Of a stretch of DNA of 64,000 bases, positions 43,630 to 53,030 are shown in pieces. Each line of letters begins with the position of its first letter. Position 1 is the first letter of the stretch. The notes under the pieces are model-generated. The model made no database searches and was not told the DNA's origin. It saw only the letters and a list, made by a program, of their open reading frames with translations. The DNA lies in the NCBI GenBank assembly GCA_034438015.1, contig DAOTTD010000383.1, positions 1-64,000 on the forward strand, given 5' to 3'. Source of the stretch: JACDAE01 sp034438015. Lineage in GTDB: Bacteria > Chloroflexota > Ktedonobacteria > Ktedonobacterales > Ktedonobacteraceae. Both the position numbers and the translations under genes were made by a program.

Positions 43630-44501
43630 CAGCAGACGATATCAAGCTGATCTGCGTTGTTGGCGCAGGCACCATGGGCTCGCAGATCGCCCTGCAATGT
43701 GCCCTGCACGGCTACCAGGTGAACCTGACCGACGCCGACGTGGCATTTCTTAAACGCGGCATCGCTAGCGACCAGGCACTACTGAAAAGCCGCGTCAGCA
43801 AGGGACGCATCAGCCAGGAAGAGGCCGACGCGACGTTGCAGCGGCTCACGCCCGTCACGACACTGGAGGCGGCAGCAGGGCAGGCGGACTTCGTGATTGA
43901 GGCCGTCTTTGAAAATCTGCAGGTCAAGCAGGAGCTCTTCGCCCGCCTGGATAAGATCTGTCCGCAGCACACGATCCTGGCTTCGAACTCCTCTTCGATC
44001 GTGATCAGCAAGATCGCGGAGGCCATCGAGCGCAAAGACAGGGCCGTCAACATGCACTTCTTCCATCCCGCCACGTATCTAAAGCTGGTCGAGGTGGTCA
44101 AGGGTCCCGATAGCAGCGAGGAGTCCGCCCAGATCACCATGGAGCTGGCGCGTCGCATCGGCAAGGAGCCGGTGCTGCTGCGCAAGGAGATACCGGGCTT
44201 CATCGTCAACTATGCGCTCCACGCCCTTACAGAGGCAGCACTTCACCTATATACGGAGGGCATCGCCTCCTACCAGGATATCGATAAGGCGCTCAAGCTG
44301 GGCTTGAATCACCCGATGGGGCCGTTCGAGCTGGCCGATTTCAGCGGCGTCGATATCCTGTATAACGTCATGCAGATGCGCTACAAGGAGAGTGGCGACC
44401 CGGCGGATCAGCCACCCGCTTTCCTGGAGGAGATGATCAAGGAGAATCGACTGGGCCGCAAAACCGGTCGCGGCTTCTACGAGTACAACAAGGAGAAATA
44501 G
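43626..44501 (+). CDS. 3-hydroxyacyl-CoA dehydrogenase (3-hydroxybutyryl-CoA type)
   Basis: A 291-residue NAD-dependent enzyme. The Rossmann motif is VVGAGTMGSQIALQCALHG. The catalytic His lies in MHFFHPATYLKLVEVV, and the C-terminal domain has LGLNHPMGPFELADFSGVD. It oxidises 3-hydroxybutyryl-CoA to acetoacetyl-CoA, or the reverse in butyrate-type pathways. It starts inside the stop of the M20 remnant, so translation may depend on that frame. A clear terminator follows at 44583. Confidence 0.92.
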   Translation: MTADDIKLICVVGAGTMGSQIALQCALHGYQVNLTDADVAFLKRGIASDQALLKSRVSKGRISQEEADATLQRLTPVTTLEAAAGQADFVIEAVFENLQVKQELFARLDKICPQHTILASNSSSIVISKIAEAIERKDRAVNMHFFHPATYLKLVEVVKGPDSSEESAQITMELARRIGKEPVLLRKEIPGFIVNYALHALTEAALHLYTEGIASYQDIDKALKLGLNHPMGPFELADFSGVDILYNVMQMRYKESGDPADQPPAFLEEMIKENRLGRKTGRGFYEYNKEK

Positions 44502-44582
44502 CACACAGGCGGTGACTTTTTGCGCGCTTTGGCGTCCAATCATTATGGAAAGAAGACACCTCTGAAGTTGAGTTCTAGGGAT

Positions 44583-44612
44583 GGCACTCCTACAGGGGTG
44601 CCTTCTTTTTTT
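44583..44612 (+). terminator. Rho-independent terminator after hydroxyacyl-CoA dehydrogenase
   Basis: GGCACTCC pairs with GGGGTGCC around TACA (44583-44602). It is followed by TTCTTTTTTT (44603-44612). It ends the dehydrogenase transcript. Confidence 0.88.
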
Positions 44613-44767
44613 GCATCCGCCTGCCTGCATCCACGCCTTAGCCCGTGCCTACTTACCGGCTTTGCTACCCTCTGGACGCCGGAAACGTAGATAGGATAGG
44701 AACCAGGATGCTTTTTTATAGCACGAAGAATCCTCACCTGCATAAGCACACAATGAAAGGGAGATAG

Positions 44768-45943
44768 ATGCAGATATCACCAGATAAGCAACAGATCCTC
44801 GCGCCCTACGACTGGTACCGTTCGATGCGCGCCACGCAGCCGGTCTTCTACGATCCGCAGTACAACGTCTGGCACGTCTTTCGCTACAACGACGTCGAGC
44901 GCGTGCTCACAGAATACGCGACATTTTCTTCAGACCCCAGAACTATGGAATGGGAAGGTCCGCCTGGCGAGGCACCGATCCTTTCGAGTATTCTACGCAT
45001 GGACCCGCCGCGCCATCGCCAGTTGCGCAGCCTGGCGACGCTGGCCTTTACGCCGCGCGTGGTGGCGCAGATGGAGCCGCGCATCCGCACCATCACCAAC
45101 ACCCTGCTGGAACAGGCTCCCGCGACGGGAGAGATCGATGTCATCAAGGATCTCGCCTATCCGCTGCCGGTCACGGTCATCGCCGAACTGCTCGGTGTGC
45201 CAGCCGAACTGCGCGCGGACTTCAAACGCTGGTCCGATGCCCTGGTCTCGGACAACTTCAACGAGGGGGAAGAGGTCCGCAACGCCCTCTTTGCCGAAAT
45301 ACAGGGCATGTATCGCTACTTCAGCCAGGTGCTTGAGGAGCGTCGTCAGCAGCCTGGCGACGACCTGATCAGCGCTCTGCTCGCGGCTGAGATCGATGGA
45401 CAGCATCTGAGCGATACGGAACTGCTCGGTTTCTGCGCGCTCCTGCTTGTCGCGGGCAACGAGACCACCACCAACCTGATCGGCAACAGCATCCTCTGCT
45501 TCGACCAGTACCCTGAGACGGTGGAGCTTCTGCGCAACAACCGGTCGCTCATTCCCGGAGCGGTCGAGGAGGTCCTGCGCTACCTCGCGCCCGTCAAGGC
45601 CATGTCCCGCTTCACAAAGGTCGAGACAACCATCGGCGATCAGCGTATAGGCGCGAAACAGGCGGTGATCGCCTGGATCGCGTCGGGCAATCGCGACGAG
45701 GCGCAATTCCCCGACGCGGAGCGCTTCGATGCACAGCGCGAACCCAACCGTCACCTCGGCTTCGGCCACGGCATCCACTTCTGCCTCGGCGCTCCACTGG
45801 CGCGCCTCGAAGCCAGGATCGCGCTCGATGCCATGCTCGATCGTTTTCCAGGTCGCTGGCAGGTGCCCGCTGCGCCGTTAGAGGCCATTCAGAGTTCGAT
45901 TGTCTTCGGTGTGAAGAAGCTGCCGATGATCTGGAATGCCTGA
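44768..45943 (+). CDS. Cytochrome P450
   Basis: A 391-residue soluble bacterial P450. The I-helix oxygen motif is LLLVAGNETTTNLI, the ExxR pair appears in GAVEEVLRYLAP, and the haem-binding Cys is in FGHGIHFCLGAPLARLEARI. The meander PDAERFDAQREPNRHLGFG precedes it. It would hydroxylate a small organic molecule using ferredoxin-type electron partners, none of which are encoded nearby. GGGAGA lies five bases before the ATG. A bidirectional terminator follows. Confidence 0.93.
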   Translation: MQISPDKQQILAPYDWYRSMRATQPVFYDPQYNVWHVFRYNDVERVLTEYATFSSDPRTMEWEGPPGEAPILSSILRMDPPRHRQLRSLATLAFTPRVVAQMEPRIRTITNTLLEQAPATGEIDVIKDLAYPLPVTVIAELLGVPAELRADFKRWSDALVSDNFNEGEEVRNALFAEIQGMYRYFSQVLEERRQQPGDDLISALLAAEIDGQHLSDTELLGFCALLLVAGNETTTNLIGNSILCFDQYPETVELLRNNRSLIPGAVEEVLRYLAPVKAMSRFTKVETTIGDQRIGAKQAVIAWIASGNRDEAQFPDAERFDAQREPNRHLGFGHGIHFCLGAPLARLEARIALDAMLDRFPGRWQVPAAPLEAIQSSIVFGVKKLPMIWNA

Positions 45944-45950
45944 CCTTTCA

Positions 45951-45993
45951 GAAAGGGCTGCTGACCTGCTTATGTAGAGCCAGCAGCCCTTTC
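45951..45993. terminator. Bidirectional terminator between P450 and glutamate decarboxylase
   Basis: GAAAGGGCTGCTG (45951-45963) pairs perfectly with CAGCAGCCCTTTC (45981-45993) around a 17-base loop. It lies between two convergent genes. T-runs are short on both sides. Confidence 0.75.
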
Positions 45994-46013
45994 ACGTTCG
46001 GAATGCTGCCGTA

Positions 46014-47441
46014 TTAATGCCCGGAGACAGGCTTCTCGCCCGCGCTGACCCCGTGGCTGAAGCCCGAATGTGCTTCCATAGGCTGATAACCCGGTTGTGA
46101 CGCGAAGAAGTGGAGATGCCGCCGCAGATCGGCAAGCAACAGATCGGCCATCTCGCGGCTGAACCCCTCCTTGACGACGATGCGCAGGACGGCGAGGTCT
46201 TCGCGGTTCCGGGGAAAGGTATAGGCAGGCACAAGCCAGCCGCGATCGCGCAACCGTTCCGAGAGATCGAAGACGTTGAAGTTCGTCTGCTCTTTCAGGA
46301 CAAAGGCGAAGACCGGGAGCTCGTCGCCGCGACTGATGAGCCGGAACGGCCCCATTTCGGCAATCTGGGACGAGAGATGCAGGGCAACGTCCTGGCATCC
46401 CTTCTGAATGCGCGTATAGCCGGCCCTGCCGAGGCGGAGGAAGTTGTAGTACTGGGCGATGACCTGGTTGCCGGGACGAGAGAAATTCAGGGTGAAGGTG
46501 GGCATCTCGCCGCCGAGGTAGTTCACGTGAAAGACGAGATCATCGGGCAACTCGTTTTTGTCGCGCCAGACGACCCAGCCGACGCCGGGATAGACAAGAC
46601 CGTATTTATGGCCGGAGGCATTGATGGACTTGACGCGCGGAACACGGAAGTCCCATTCGAGGTGCGGCTGCAAAAATGGCGCGACGAAGCCTCCGCTGGC
46701 GGCATCGACGTGGATGGGAATATCGAGGCCCTTTTGCTGCTGCAACTGATCGAGGGCGTCGCCGATCTCGCTGACAGGCTCGTAGCTGCCGTCGAAGGTA
46801 CTGCCCAGAATCGCCACAACGCCGATAGTGTTTTCGTCGCAGAGCTTTACGACTTCTTCTGCGCTAAGATGATAGCGCTCCCCCTCCATCGGCACGAAGC
46901 GCGGCTCGACGTCCCAATAGCGACAAAATTTCTCCCAGCAGACCTGCACATTGATGCCCATCACGAGATTAGGACGATCAGTGGGCTTGCCCGCTGCCTT
47001 CATGCGCTCGCGCCAGCGCCACTTCAAGGCGAGTCCACCGAGCATACAGGCCTCGCTGGAGCCGACGGAAGAGCAACCGGTTGCCGCCTCGTGCTCGGGC
47101 GAGTTCCAGAGGCGCGCGATCATATTAACGCAACGCATCTCCAACTCCGCCGTCTGGGGGTATTCGTCCTTGTCGATCATATTTTTGTCGAACGTCTCGG
47201 CCATGAGCTGGCGCGCTTCAGGCTCCATCCAGGTAGTCACGAACGTCGCCAGGTTCAACCTGGAATTGCCATCGAGCAGCAGTTCATCGTGAATAAGCTC
47301 GTAGGCGGTGCGCGGTAAGAGCTCGTGAGCGGGAAAATCGTAACGTGGGATCGGCTCGATGAGCGCGTGCCGGCTATAAACAGGCGTGATCTCCTGTTCG
47401 GCATCGCTAAGGTCTTTCATAGATACTTTATTGAACAGCAT
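46014..47441 (-). CDS. gadB: Glutamate decarboxylase
   Basis: A 475-residue PLP enzyme of the GadA/GadB type. The N-terminal RHALIEPIPRYDFPAHELLP and EMRCVNMIARLWNSPE are typical. The PLP-bound Lys is in SINASGHKYGLVYPGVGW, and DAASGGFVAPF binds the cofactor ring. It converts glutamate to GABA and CO2, using up a proton, and supports acid tolerance. The C-terminus, where the E. coli enzyme has an autoinhibitory segment, ends in HGVSAGEKPVSGH. No antiporter gadC is adjacent. Confidence 0.94.
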   Translation of the reverse strand: MLFNKVSMKDLSDAEQEITPVYSRHALIEPIPRYDFPAHELLPRTAYELIHDELLLDGNSRLNLATFVTTWMEPEARQLMAETFDKNMIDKDEYPQTAELEMRCVNMIARLWNSPEHEAATGCSSVGSSEACMLGGLALKWRWRERMKAAGKPTDRPNLVMGINVQVCWEKFCRYWDVEPRFVPMEGERYHLSAEEVVKLCDENTIGVVAILGSTFDGSYEPVSEIGDALDQLQQQKGLDIPIHVDAASGGFVAPFLQPHLEWDFRVPRVKSINASGHKYGLVYPGVGWVVWRDKNELPDDLVFHVNYLGGEMPTFTLNFSRPGNQVIAQYYNFLRLGRAGYTRIQKGCQDVALHLSSQIAEMGPFRLISRGDELPVFAFVLKEQTNFNVFDLSERLRDRGWLVPAYTFPRNREDLAVLRIVVKEGFSREMADLLLADLRRHLHFFASQPGYQPMEAHSGFSHGVSAGEKPVSGH

Positions 47442-47628
47442 GCTTCCTCCTGATTGATGCGCTCAGGGGTGCGGCGACCGGCGCTGCCAGCTATTGCATC
47501 CCTGGCTGCGTGTGCGCATTTCTCTATGCGCTAGAGTTAACACGTATGGCAGAAGGTTTGCGCCACAGCAATATACACTGTGACGCAGGATATCGAAGCA
47601 TGCATCTAGAAAAGTCTTGAATCGCTCG

Positions 47629-48792
47629 CTACACAATTCTTTCTTCTACTGGCAACGAGAGGTCGGAAAGTAGCGCATTATCCTCGCCCAGAAGTGGTGG
47701 AGCTTTGTAGAGGCGCGGGGGTGTCTTCGCGAGATGCAACGGCGACCCGAGCATCTGTATAGCACCCGCCGTTGGATGCTGACACTCCCAGAGGCAGCCG
47801 AGTGCCTGCACCTGTGGGTCTTGCAGCGCCTCGCTCACTGATTTGATGGGGCCGCAGGGCACGCCAACCGCGCGCAAGTACGCGAGCCAATCGGCGGTAT
47901 CGCGTTGCAAGAGACACTCTTGTAGGATGGGTATCAATTCTTCGCAGTGAATGATGCGCTGCGTGCTCGTGACGAAGCGCTCATCCTGCGCCAGCTCGTC
48001 GCGTCCCAGCGCGTGACACAGACGCTCAAAGAGCGAATCGGAGCCACAGGCCAGGTTCATATAACCGTCCCGTGTCTTGAACGACTGGAACGGGACCAGG
48101 GTGGGATGGGCGCTACCATAGCGTCTGGCCTCTTCGCCAGTGAGCAGATAGCTCGATGCGATGTTAGCAAGAAGCGTGAAGGCGGACTCCAGCAGCGAGA
48201 TATGGATATACTGTCCCTCGCCAGTGCGATCGCGCTCCCGCAGCGCCGCGAGGATAGCCATACAGGCATACATACCGGCGGTAACATCGACGACCGACGA
48301 GCCCACGGGCATGGGTTCGCCATCGGCCTCCCCGTTCACCGCCATCAGGCCCGCCTCTCCCTGTATAATCAGATCATAACCAGGTTCGGTGGAGCGTGGC
48401 CCCTGTTGTCCATAACTACTGATCGAGCAGTAGATCAGGCCAGGATTGAGCGCGTGCAGCGTCTCGTAGTCCAGTCCTTTTCTTTCGAGCGCGCCAGGGC
48501 GGCAGTTCGCGATCAGGACCGTCGCCGTGCGCAGCAGTTCCAGCAGTTGCGCTTTCCCCTCGGGCTGCATAAAATCGATCTCGACGCTGTACTTATTGCG
48601 ATTGAGCCCGAGATAGTAAGCGCTCTCGCCTCCTGCAAACGGGGGTCCGTATTGACGTGACTCGTCGCCCTTGCCGGGGCGCTCGACCTTGATCACCCTG
48701 GCACCAAGGTCGCCCAGCATCATGGCACAATACGGGCCAGCCAGTACATGTGTAAGCTCAACAACGACAACATCTGAAAGTACAGCGGACAT
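47629..48792 (-). CDS. CaiB/BaiF-family CoA transferase
   Basis: A 387-residue family III CoA transferase. The typical beginning is VVVVELTHVLAGPYCAMMLG, and the catalytic Asp region is GYDLIIQGEAGLM. The RDGYMNLACGSDSLFERLC and VGVPCGPIKSVSEALQDPQV segments complete the fold. It moves CoA between carboxylic acids. AGGAGG six bases before ATG 48792 decides the start, while the frame is open to 48867. The next gene upstream, a universal stress protein, is divergent. Substrate not deducible. Confidence 0.9.
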   Translation of the reverse strand: MSAVLSDVVVVELTHVLAGPYCAMMLGDLGARVIKVERPGKGDESRQYGPPFAGGESAYYLGLNRNKYSVEIDFMQPEGKAQLLELLRTATVLIANCRPGALERKGLDYETLHALNPGLIYCSISSYGQQGPRSTEPGYDLIIQGEAGLMAVNGEADGEPMPVGSSVVDVTAGMYACMAILAALRERDRTGEGQYIHISLLESAFTLLANIASSYLLTGEEARRYGSAHPTLVPFQSFKTRDGYMNLACGSDSLFERLCHALGRDELAQDERFVTSTQRIIHCEELIPILQECLLQRDTADWLAYLRAVGVPCGPIKSVSEALQDPQVQALGCLWECQHPTAGAIQMLGSPLHLAKTPPRLYKAPPLLGEDNALLSDLSLPVEERIV

Positions 48793-49061
48793 ATCACCCT
48801 CCTGATGGCTAAGATTAAAATAGCGCTTTCTTTTTCTATATCTACAAGGATGTCTTGCGCACCTCACATCGCCATCACGCTGTCAGGATATATCGTCACA
48901 GCTTACTCAAGGTTGAGGTAAAAAAGCTGACTCATAAAACGTCTTCCATTGTGACGCAGACGTGAGGCACTTTCTACGCTCCGTGATAGTGCTGTGAACA
49001 GTTAGATCTATGCTCTATAGTGGAGTCAGTGCGAACAAGCATGTCGGAAGGAGCGTGAAGC

Positions 49062-50051
49062 ATGTTTCAGCGTATACTGGTGCCTCTCGATGGATCAGAT
49101 CGAGCGGAGCAGGCGATAGCGGCGGCGGCAAACCTCGCCGGTGTATCTGGCGGATCAATTCTATTATTGCATGTTGTCAACCCTGATATCACACACCTGG
49201 AAGCCCCCGGCATATCTATAGGGACCATCGATGCGGAAATCGAGCGCGCGAAGCAGTATCTCGCTATGGTCGCCACGTGCAAAATGCTCTCCGGCATAAG
49301 CGTCACTACAGAGGTACTGGCGGGCGATCCTGCGCTGACGATCTTTCCCGCCGCGCATGCACATCAGGCAGACCTCATTATTATGTGTAGTCATGACAGC
49401 ACAGGCACCAGGCGCTGGGACATGGGCAGCGTCTCGCAGAAAGTCGCCCGCTGCAGTCCACTGCCGGTCCTGATTCTCCGCGAGGGCACGGGTGTGCCCA
49501 CGAACCTGCATCCGAGCGGCGTTCGTCCGGTGCGTGTTCAGGTGGCCCTGGATGGCTTGCCGTTTGCTGAGGCCGCCCTGCTGCCCGCAGCTCAACTCAC
49601 CGCCGCCCTGTCGGCCCCGGCTCCGGGCGCCCTCCACCTGGTGCACGTCCTCCCACTCTCGATACAGGACGACCAGGCCATTCGCAAGAGCGCGCAGAAA
49701 GAGGCAGAGACCTATCTTCAAGCGATACAACAACGCCTGCTTACGGAGGATGCGACGGACCTCAAGCTGCAGATCACGACGGTTGTAGGTATTAATAGCG
49801 ACGTTGCCGACGCACTCATCGGCATGGCCGAAGATAGCGAAGGGATGGAGGCAGATGAGGATTTCGAGGGCTGCGACTGCATCGCTATGGCGACCCATGG
49901 ACGGGGAGGCTTGCAGCGCTGGCTGATGGGAAGCGTCACCGAGCGCGTGCTGCACGCCACAAAACTTCCGCTACTGATCATACGTCCACAAAAGGTCGCG
50001 GCAAGCTACAGACAAGCAGAGGCATTGACCTCTCGAAGCGACCTCTTCTAA
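49062..50051 (+). CDS. Universal stress protein with two Usp domains
   Basis: A 329-residue tandem Usp protein. Domain 1 starts MFQRILVPLDGSDRAEQAIA and domain 2 starts RVQVALDGLPFAEAAL. The second domain keeps the ATP-binding signature GRGGLQRWLMGSVTERVLHA. The first has a looser TGTRRWDMGSVSQKVARC. Such proteins bind ATP and respond to stress. It is transcribed alone and is followed by a strong hairpin at 50088. Confidence 0.9.
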   Translation: MFQRILVPLDGSDRAEQAIAAAANLAGVSGGSILLLHVVNPDITHLEAPGISIGTIDAEIERAKQYLAMVATCKMLSGISVTTEVLAGDPALTIFPAAHAHQADLIIMCSHDSTGTRRWDMGSVSQKVARCSPLPVLILREGTGVPTNLHPSGVRPVRVQVALDGLPFAEAALLPAAQLTAALSAPAPGALHLVHVLPLSIQDDQAIRKSAQKEAETYLQAIQQRLLTEDATDLKLQITTVVGINSDVADALIGMAEDSEGMEADEDFEGCDCIAMATHGRGGLQRWLMGSVTERVLHATKLPLLIIRPQKVAASYRQAEALTSRSDLF

Positions 50052-50087
50052 GCATTAGTCTCGATACCAACTCACACTGTGCTTGCG

Positions 50088-50134
50088 TATATAGGATAGC
50101 CGAACGTTGAAGAGACGTTCGGCTATCCTATATA
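50088..50134. terminator. Bidirectional terminator hairpin
   Basis: A perfect 20-bp stem (50088-50107 with 50115-50134) surrounds a seven-base loop. TAT-rich sequence flanks both sides. It ends the stress-protein transcript and directly abuts the stop of glucokinase at 50135. Confidence 0.85.
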
Positions 50135-51127
50135 TTATTTCTGAGGATGCATGAAACCGTAGTTGGCCGCACCCAACAGGGCGAGTTTGGGGTTGGTGAT
50201 GACGTGCACGGGAAAATCCTTCAACATATCAGCGAAGCGCCCCTTGTGTTTGAAAGCATGCATAAAACTGTCAGCTTCGAGGAAAGGCAGGATACGCGGC
50301 GGGATGCCACCACCCAGATAAATACCACCGGTCGCCAGTACTTTAAGAGCCAGGTTGCCAGCCTCGGCCCCCAGGATGGAGGTGAAGGTCTGCAGAGCCG
50401 TGACGCAACGCGCGGACGGCGCCTTGCTATCCAGCGCGCACTTGATAATGAGTGGTGTGATATCCTCCTCGGCGTTGGTCTGATCGGTCAGCGACTCTGG
50501 CTCCTCTATCAAAACGACATCCCTGAGATACGCGTAGATGTGGGGCAGTCCCATGCCGGAGCAGATCTGTTCGTAGCTTACGTGATCGAACTTCGTCAAC
50601 ATGTAACGCAGCAATTCTATCTCGAAGGCGTTGGTCGGCCCAAAATCGGTATGGCCGCCCTCGGAGGGATGCGTCTGATAGCGCGTCCCGTCCCAGGTAA
50701 GGAAGGCTTCGCCCAGCCCGGTTCCCGGCGCGATCACGCCCAGCGTCCCATTTTTAACGGGTTGCCCCTCGTTGAGGGTACGCAGATCGTTAGCTCCCAG
50801 GAGCGGAACGCCACTCGCCGTAGCGACAAGATCATTCAACAACCGGATGGAGGGGATATGTAGTGCGCGCTGCAGTTCCTCTTCTTCCATGACCCAGGGT
50901 AGATTTGTGATCTTCGCTTTCCCCTCAATGACGGGACCGGCCACGCCGAAGCATGCCAGTTGCACCTGCTCGCCCGCCTGATACAGGAAATCGCGCACCA
51001 GCGATTCAAGACTGGGATATTGCGCACTGGGAAAGGTCGCTTCTCGCACTGGCGTTCGCAGTTCATCTTGAGATGCGAAGAGGGCAAGATTTGTTTTCGT
51101 TCCGCCGATATCGCCTGCAAGTAACAT
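50135..51127 (-). CDS. glk: Glucokinase (Glk family)
   Basis: A 330-residue glucokinase. The phosphate-binding motif is LLAGDIGGTKTNLALF at the N-terminus. Sugar binding is seen in RLLNDLVATASGVP, adenosine binding in GVIAPGTGLGEAFLTWDG, and ATGGIYLGGGIPPRIL near the end. The frame is open to 51283, but homologues begin at this ATG, and GTGGAGA lies about ten bases upstream. It phosphorylates glucose to glucose-6-phosphate. It is divergent from murB, with an ATCACA/TGTGAT palindrome between. Confidence 0.92.
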   Translation of the reverse strand: MLLAGDIGGTKTNLALFASQDELRTPVREATFPSAQYPSLESLVRDFLYQAGEQVQLACFGVAGPVIEGKAKITNLPWVMEEEELQRALHIPSIRLLNDLVATASGVPLLGANDLRTLNEGQPVKNGTLGVIAPGTGLGEAFLTWDGTRYQTHPSEGGHTDFGPTNAFEIELLRYMLTKFDHVSYEQICSGMGLPHIYAYLRDVVLIEEPESLTDQTNAEEDITPLIIKCALDSKAPSARCVTALQTFTSILGAEAGNLALKVLATGGIYLGGGIPPRILPFLEADSFMHAFKHKGRFADMLKDFPVHVITNPKLALLGAANYGFMHPQK

Positions 51128-51296
51128 TCTTATGTTCTCCACTTCATGTAGGCACTCCCCTGGTAAAGGGACGCCTCTCGGCTCCTTTTTGTATAACCTG
51201 ATAGTATTATTGTCACAAGAAAGGTCCCGGCGCATAGAGGAAACAAGGAGTCTCTCTATCGTATTCACACGCATGAGCCGCAAGTGATAAAATTAC

Positions 51297-51309
51297 ATCA
51301 CACTGTGAT
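51297..51309. promoter_or_regulatory. Palindrome between glucokinase and murB
   Basis: ATCACA and TGTGAT flank one C (51297-51309), a perfect short palindrome in the divergent promoter region. TGTGA elements also appear before gadB and the CoA-transferase gene. It could be a regulator site, but the factor is unknown. Confidence 0.35.
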
Positions 51310-51385
51310 TGGTTCGTGACGCGTCTGACCGTTACTAAACCAGAGTGACAAATAACGACACCGATTGCGTAGAGAGGAAGAGACG

Positions 51386-52411
51386 ATGACATTCAGTATA
51401 GAACACGCATATAAAGAACTATATCCGCATTTCCAGGATCGTGTACGGCGCAATGAGCCTCTTGCCAATCATTGCACCTTTGGTATCGGGGGACCAGCGG
51501 ATATCTGGGTCTCACTACAGGCACGGCATGAGCTCATCAGGTTGGCGCGTCTCTGCGCGGAGGGAAACTGGCCACTATTGATCGGTGGCAATGGCACCAA
51601 TGTTCTGTACTCTGACGCGGGCGTTCGCGGCGTGATGGCGCACGTTGCTACAACCGATTACCATATCGAGAATAACGGCGATGAGACGGCGCTCCTGGTG
51701 GCCGCCGCCGGCGTGAGCTGGCCCACTCTGCTGCACGAGCTTGCGCCGCAGGGTTGGGGCGGACTGGAGTTCGGCGTGGGAATTCCTGGTACGCTGGGCG
51801 GGGGCGTGATCAGCAACGCGGGCGCACACAATGGGGAGCTCGGACAGGCGCTGGCATGGATTGAAGTGCTGGATGCGCGCAAGAGTGGCAACAAGGATGG
51901 CGATGATTTGCATCTGCCACAGATACGCCGCTATCAACATGACGAACTTGATCTAGGCTACCGGCATAGCCGTTTCCGCGAGCAACGCCGCTCTCGCTTC
52001 AACGCACAGGGATATCTGATCCCGGCCCCGCGCACGCTAATCGAGCCTGCCGAGATCGTTCTGTCGCTCGGCATCCGCCTGCACCGCGAAGATCCCGCGA
52101 AACTACAGAGCATTCTCAGCCAAAATCTCCTCTACCGCGAGCGCACACAGCCGCGGCAGCAACATACCGGCCTGATCTTCAAAAATCCTCCCGGCGACTA
52201 CGCCGGTCGCCTGATCGATCTGGCCGGTATGAAGGGCTACACAATCGGCAATGCGCAGGTCTCGACGCTCGACCCGAACTTCATCATCAACCTGGGCGGT
52301 GCGCAAGCAGCGGATGTTGCGGCTCTGGCCGAGGAGACACATCGCCGGGTCCGCGAACAGTCCGGCATCGAGCTGGAAGTCGAGGTCGAGCTGCGCGGAG
52401 AATGGGCATAA
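51386..52411 (+). CDS. murB: UDP-N-acetylenolpyruvoylglucosamine reductase MurB
   Basis: A 341-residue flavoenzyme of cell-wall synthesis that reduces UDP-GlcNAc-enolpyruvate. The FAD motifs are LIGGNGTNVLYSDAGVRGV and GIPGTLGGGVISNAGAHNGE. Substrate residues include YRHSRFRE. The short central region fits type II MurB. At the usual proton-donor position (Ser in GSVF/GSFF of characterised enzymes) this protein has Leu263 in TGLIFKNPPGDYAGRL; a nearby Thr261 or a water might substitute. The frame is open from 51365, but GAGAGGAAGAG sets ATG 51386 as start. Confidence 0.9.
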   Translation: MTFSIEHAYKELYPHFQDRVRRNEPLANHCTFGIGGPADIWVSLQARHELIRLARLCAEGNWPLLIGGNGTNVLYSDAGVRGVMAHVATTDYHIENNGDETALLVAAAGVSWPTLLHELAPQGWGGLEFGVGIPGTLGGGVISNAGAHNGELGQALAWIEVLDARKSGNKDGDDLHLPQIRRYQHDELDLGYRHSRFREQRRSRFNAQGYLIPAPRTLIEPAEIVLSLGIRLHREDPAKLQSILSQNLLYRERTQPRQQHTGLIFKNPPGDYAGRLIDLAGMKGYTIGNAQVSTLDPNFIINLGGAQAADVAALAEETHRRVREQSGIELEVEVELRGEWA

Positions 52412-52518
52412 TTTCATGTGCCGGTCTGTTCAGTCGGGTTTATATGTAAATCGCGCCAGGGTAACAATTGTGTCACGAAGCAAGAGAGACTCCCGAGAAA
52501 AAAGATAGTAGACGCGTG

Positions 52519-52527
52519 TGGTATACT
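52519..52527 (+). promoter_or_regulatory. Extended -10 promoter element
   Basis: TGGTATACT is an extended -10 about 105 bases before the zinc-ribbon gene. No good -35 is visible at the expected distance. TATAGT at 52540-52545 is a second possible -10. Confidence 0.35.
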
Positions 52528-52632
52528 GTAAAAACACTGTATAGTGCATTGTTGCTCAGAGTAGATCGTCTATTGAAAGCTGCGCGATACAGAGTTTTTG
52601 CAGTGGGAAGACCCCAGAATCGAGAAGAACAC

Positions 52633-52989
52633 ATGTCTTTTACAGATCAGACCCTGTATTGCCGCGATTGCAATCAAGAATTTACGTTTACCGTTGGTGA
52701 GCAAGAATTTTATGCCAACCGTGGCTTGACTAACGCGCCGAGCCGTTGCCCAGAGTGCCGTGCGGCACGTAAGCAGGCGAACACCGGACGCGATTCTTAT
52801 GGTAGAGGCGGGGGCGGCGGCGGCTACCGTGAGCGTGAGGCACGCCAGATGTATAGCGTGACCTGCGCCAGTTGCGGAAATGAGGCCCAGGTGCCTTTCC
52901 AACCGCGAGATGACAGGCCCGTCTATTGCCGTGATTGTTACCAGGCACAAAACAGTGGCCGTAGTAACGACCGCCGATCGCGCTGGTAA
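52633..52989 (+). CDS. Small zinc-ribbon protein with CxxC pairs
   Basis: A 118-residue protein with two zinc ribbons. The first has LYCRDCNQEF and SRCPECRAARKQ; the second has VTCASCGNEAQV and VYCRDCYQAQ. Both match the CxxC-CxxCR ribbon pattern common in Chloroflexota and Cyanobacteria. A Gly-rich linker (GRGGGGGGYRER) and an Arg-rich tail suggest nucleic-acid binding. The frame opens at 52468, but conserved sequence begins at ATG 52633. The long leader is AT-rich. Role unknown. Confidence 0.8.
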   Translation: MSFTDQTLYCRDCNQEFTFTVGEQEFYANRGLTNAPSRCPECRAARKQANTGRDSYGRGGGGGGYREREARQMYSVTCASCGNEAQVPFQPRDDRPVYCRDCYQAQNSGRSNDRRSRW

Positions 52990-53030
52990 TCCCAGTATAG
53001 AGAGTTAATAAGCGCCAGGAAGAGCTTCCC

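Noticed and set aside
46110..47318. Rightward 402-codon frame opposite glutamate decarboxylase
   Set aside because: Antisense to a strongly conserved enzyme. No homologous motif appears in the translation.
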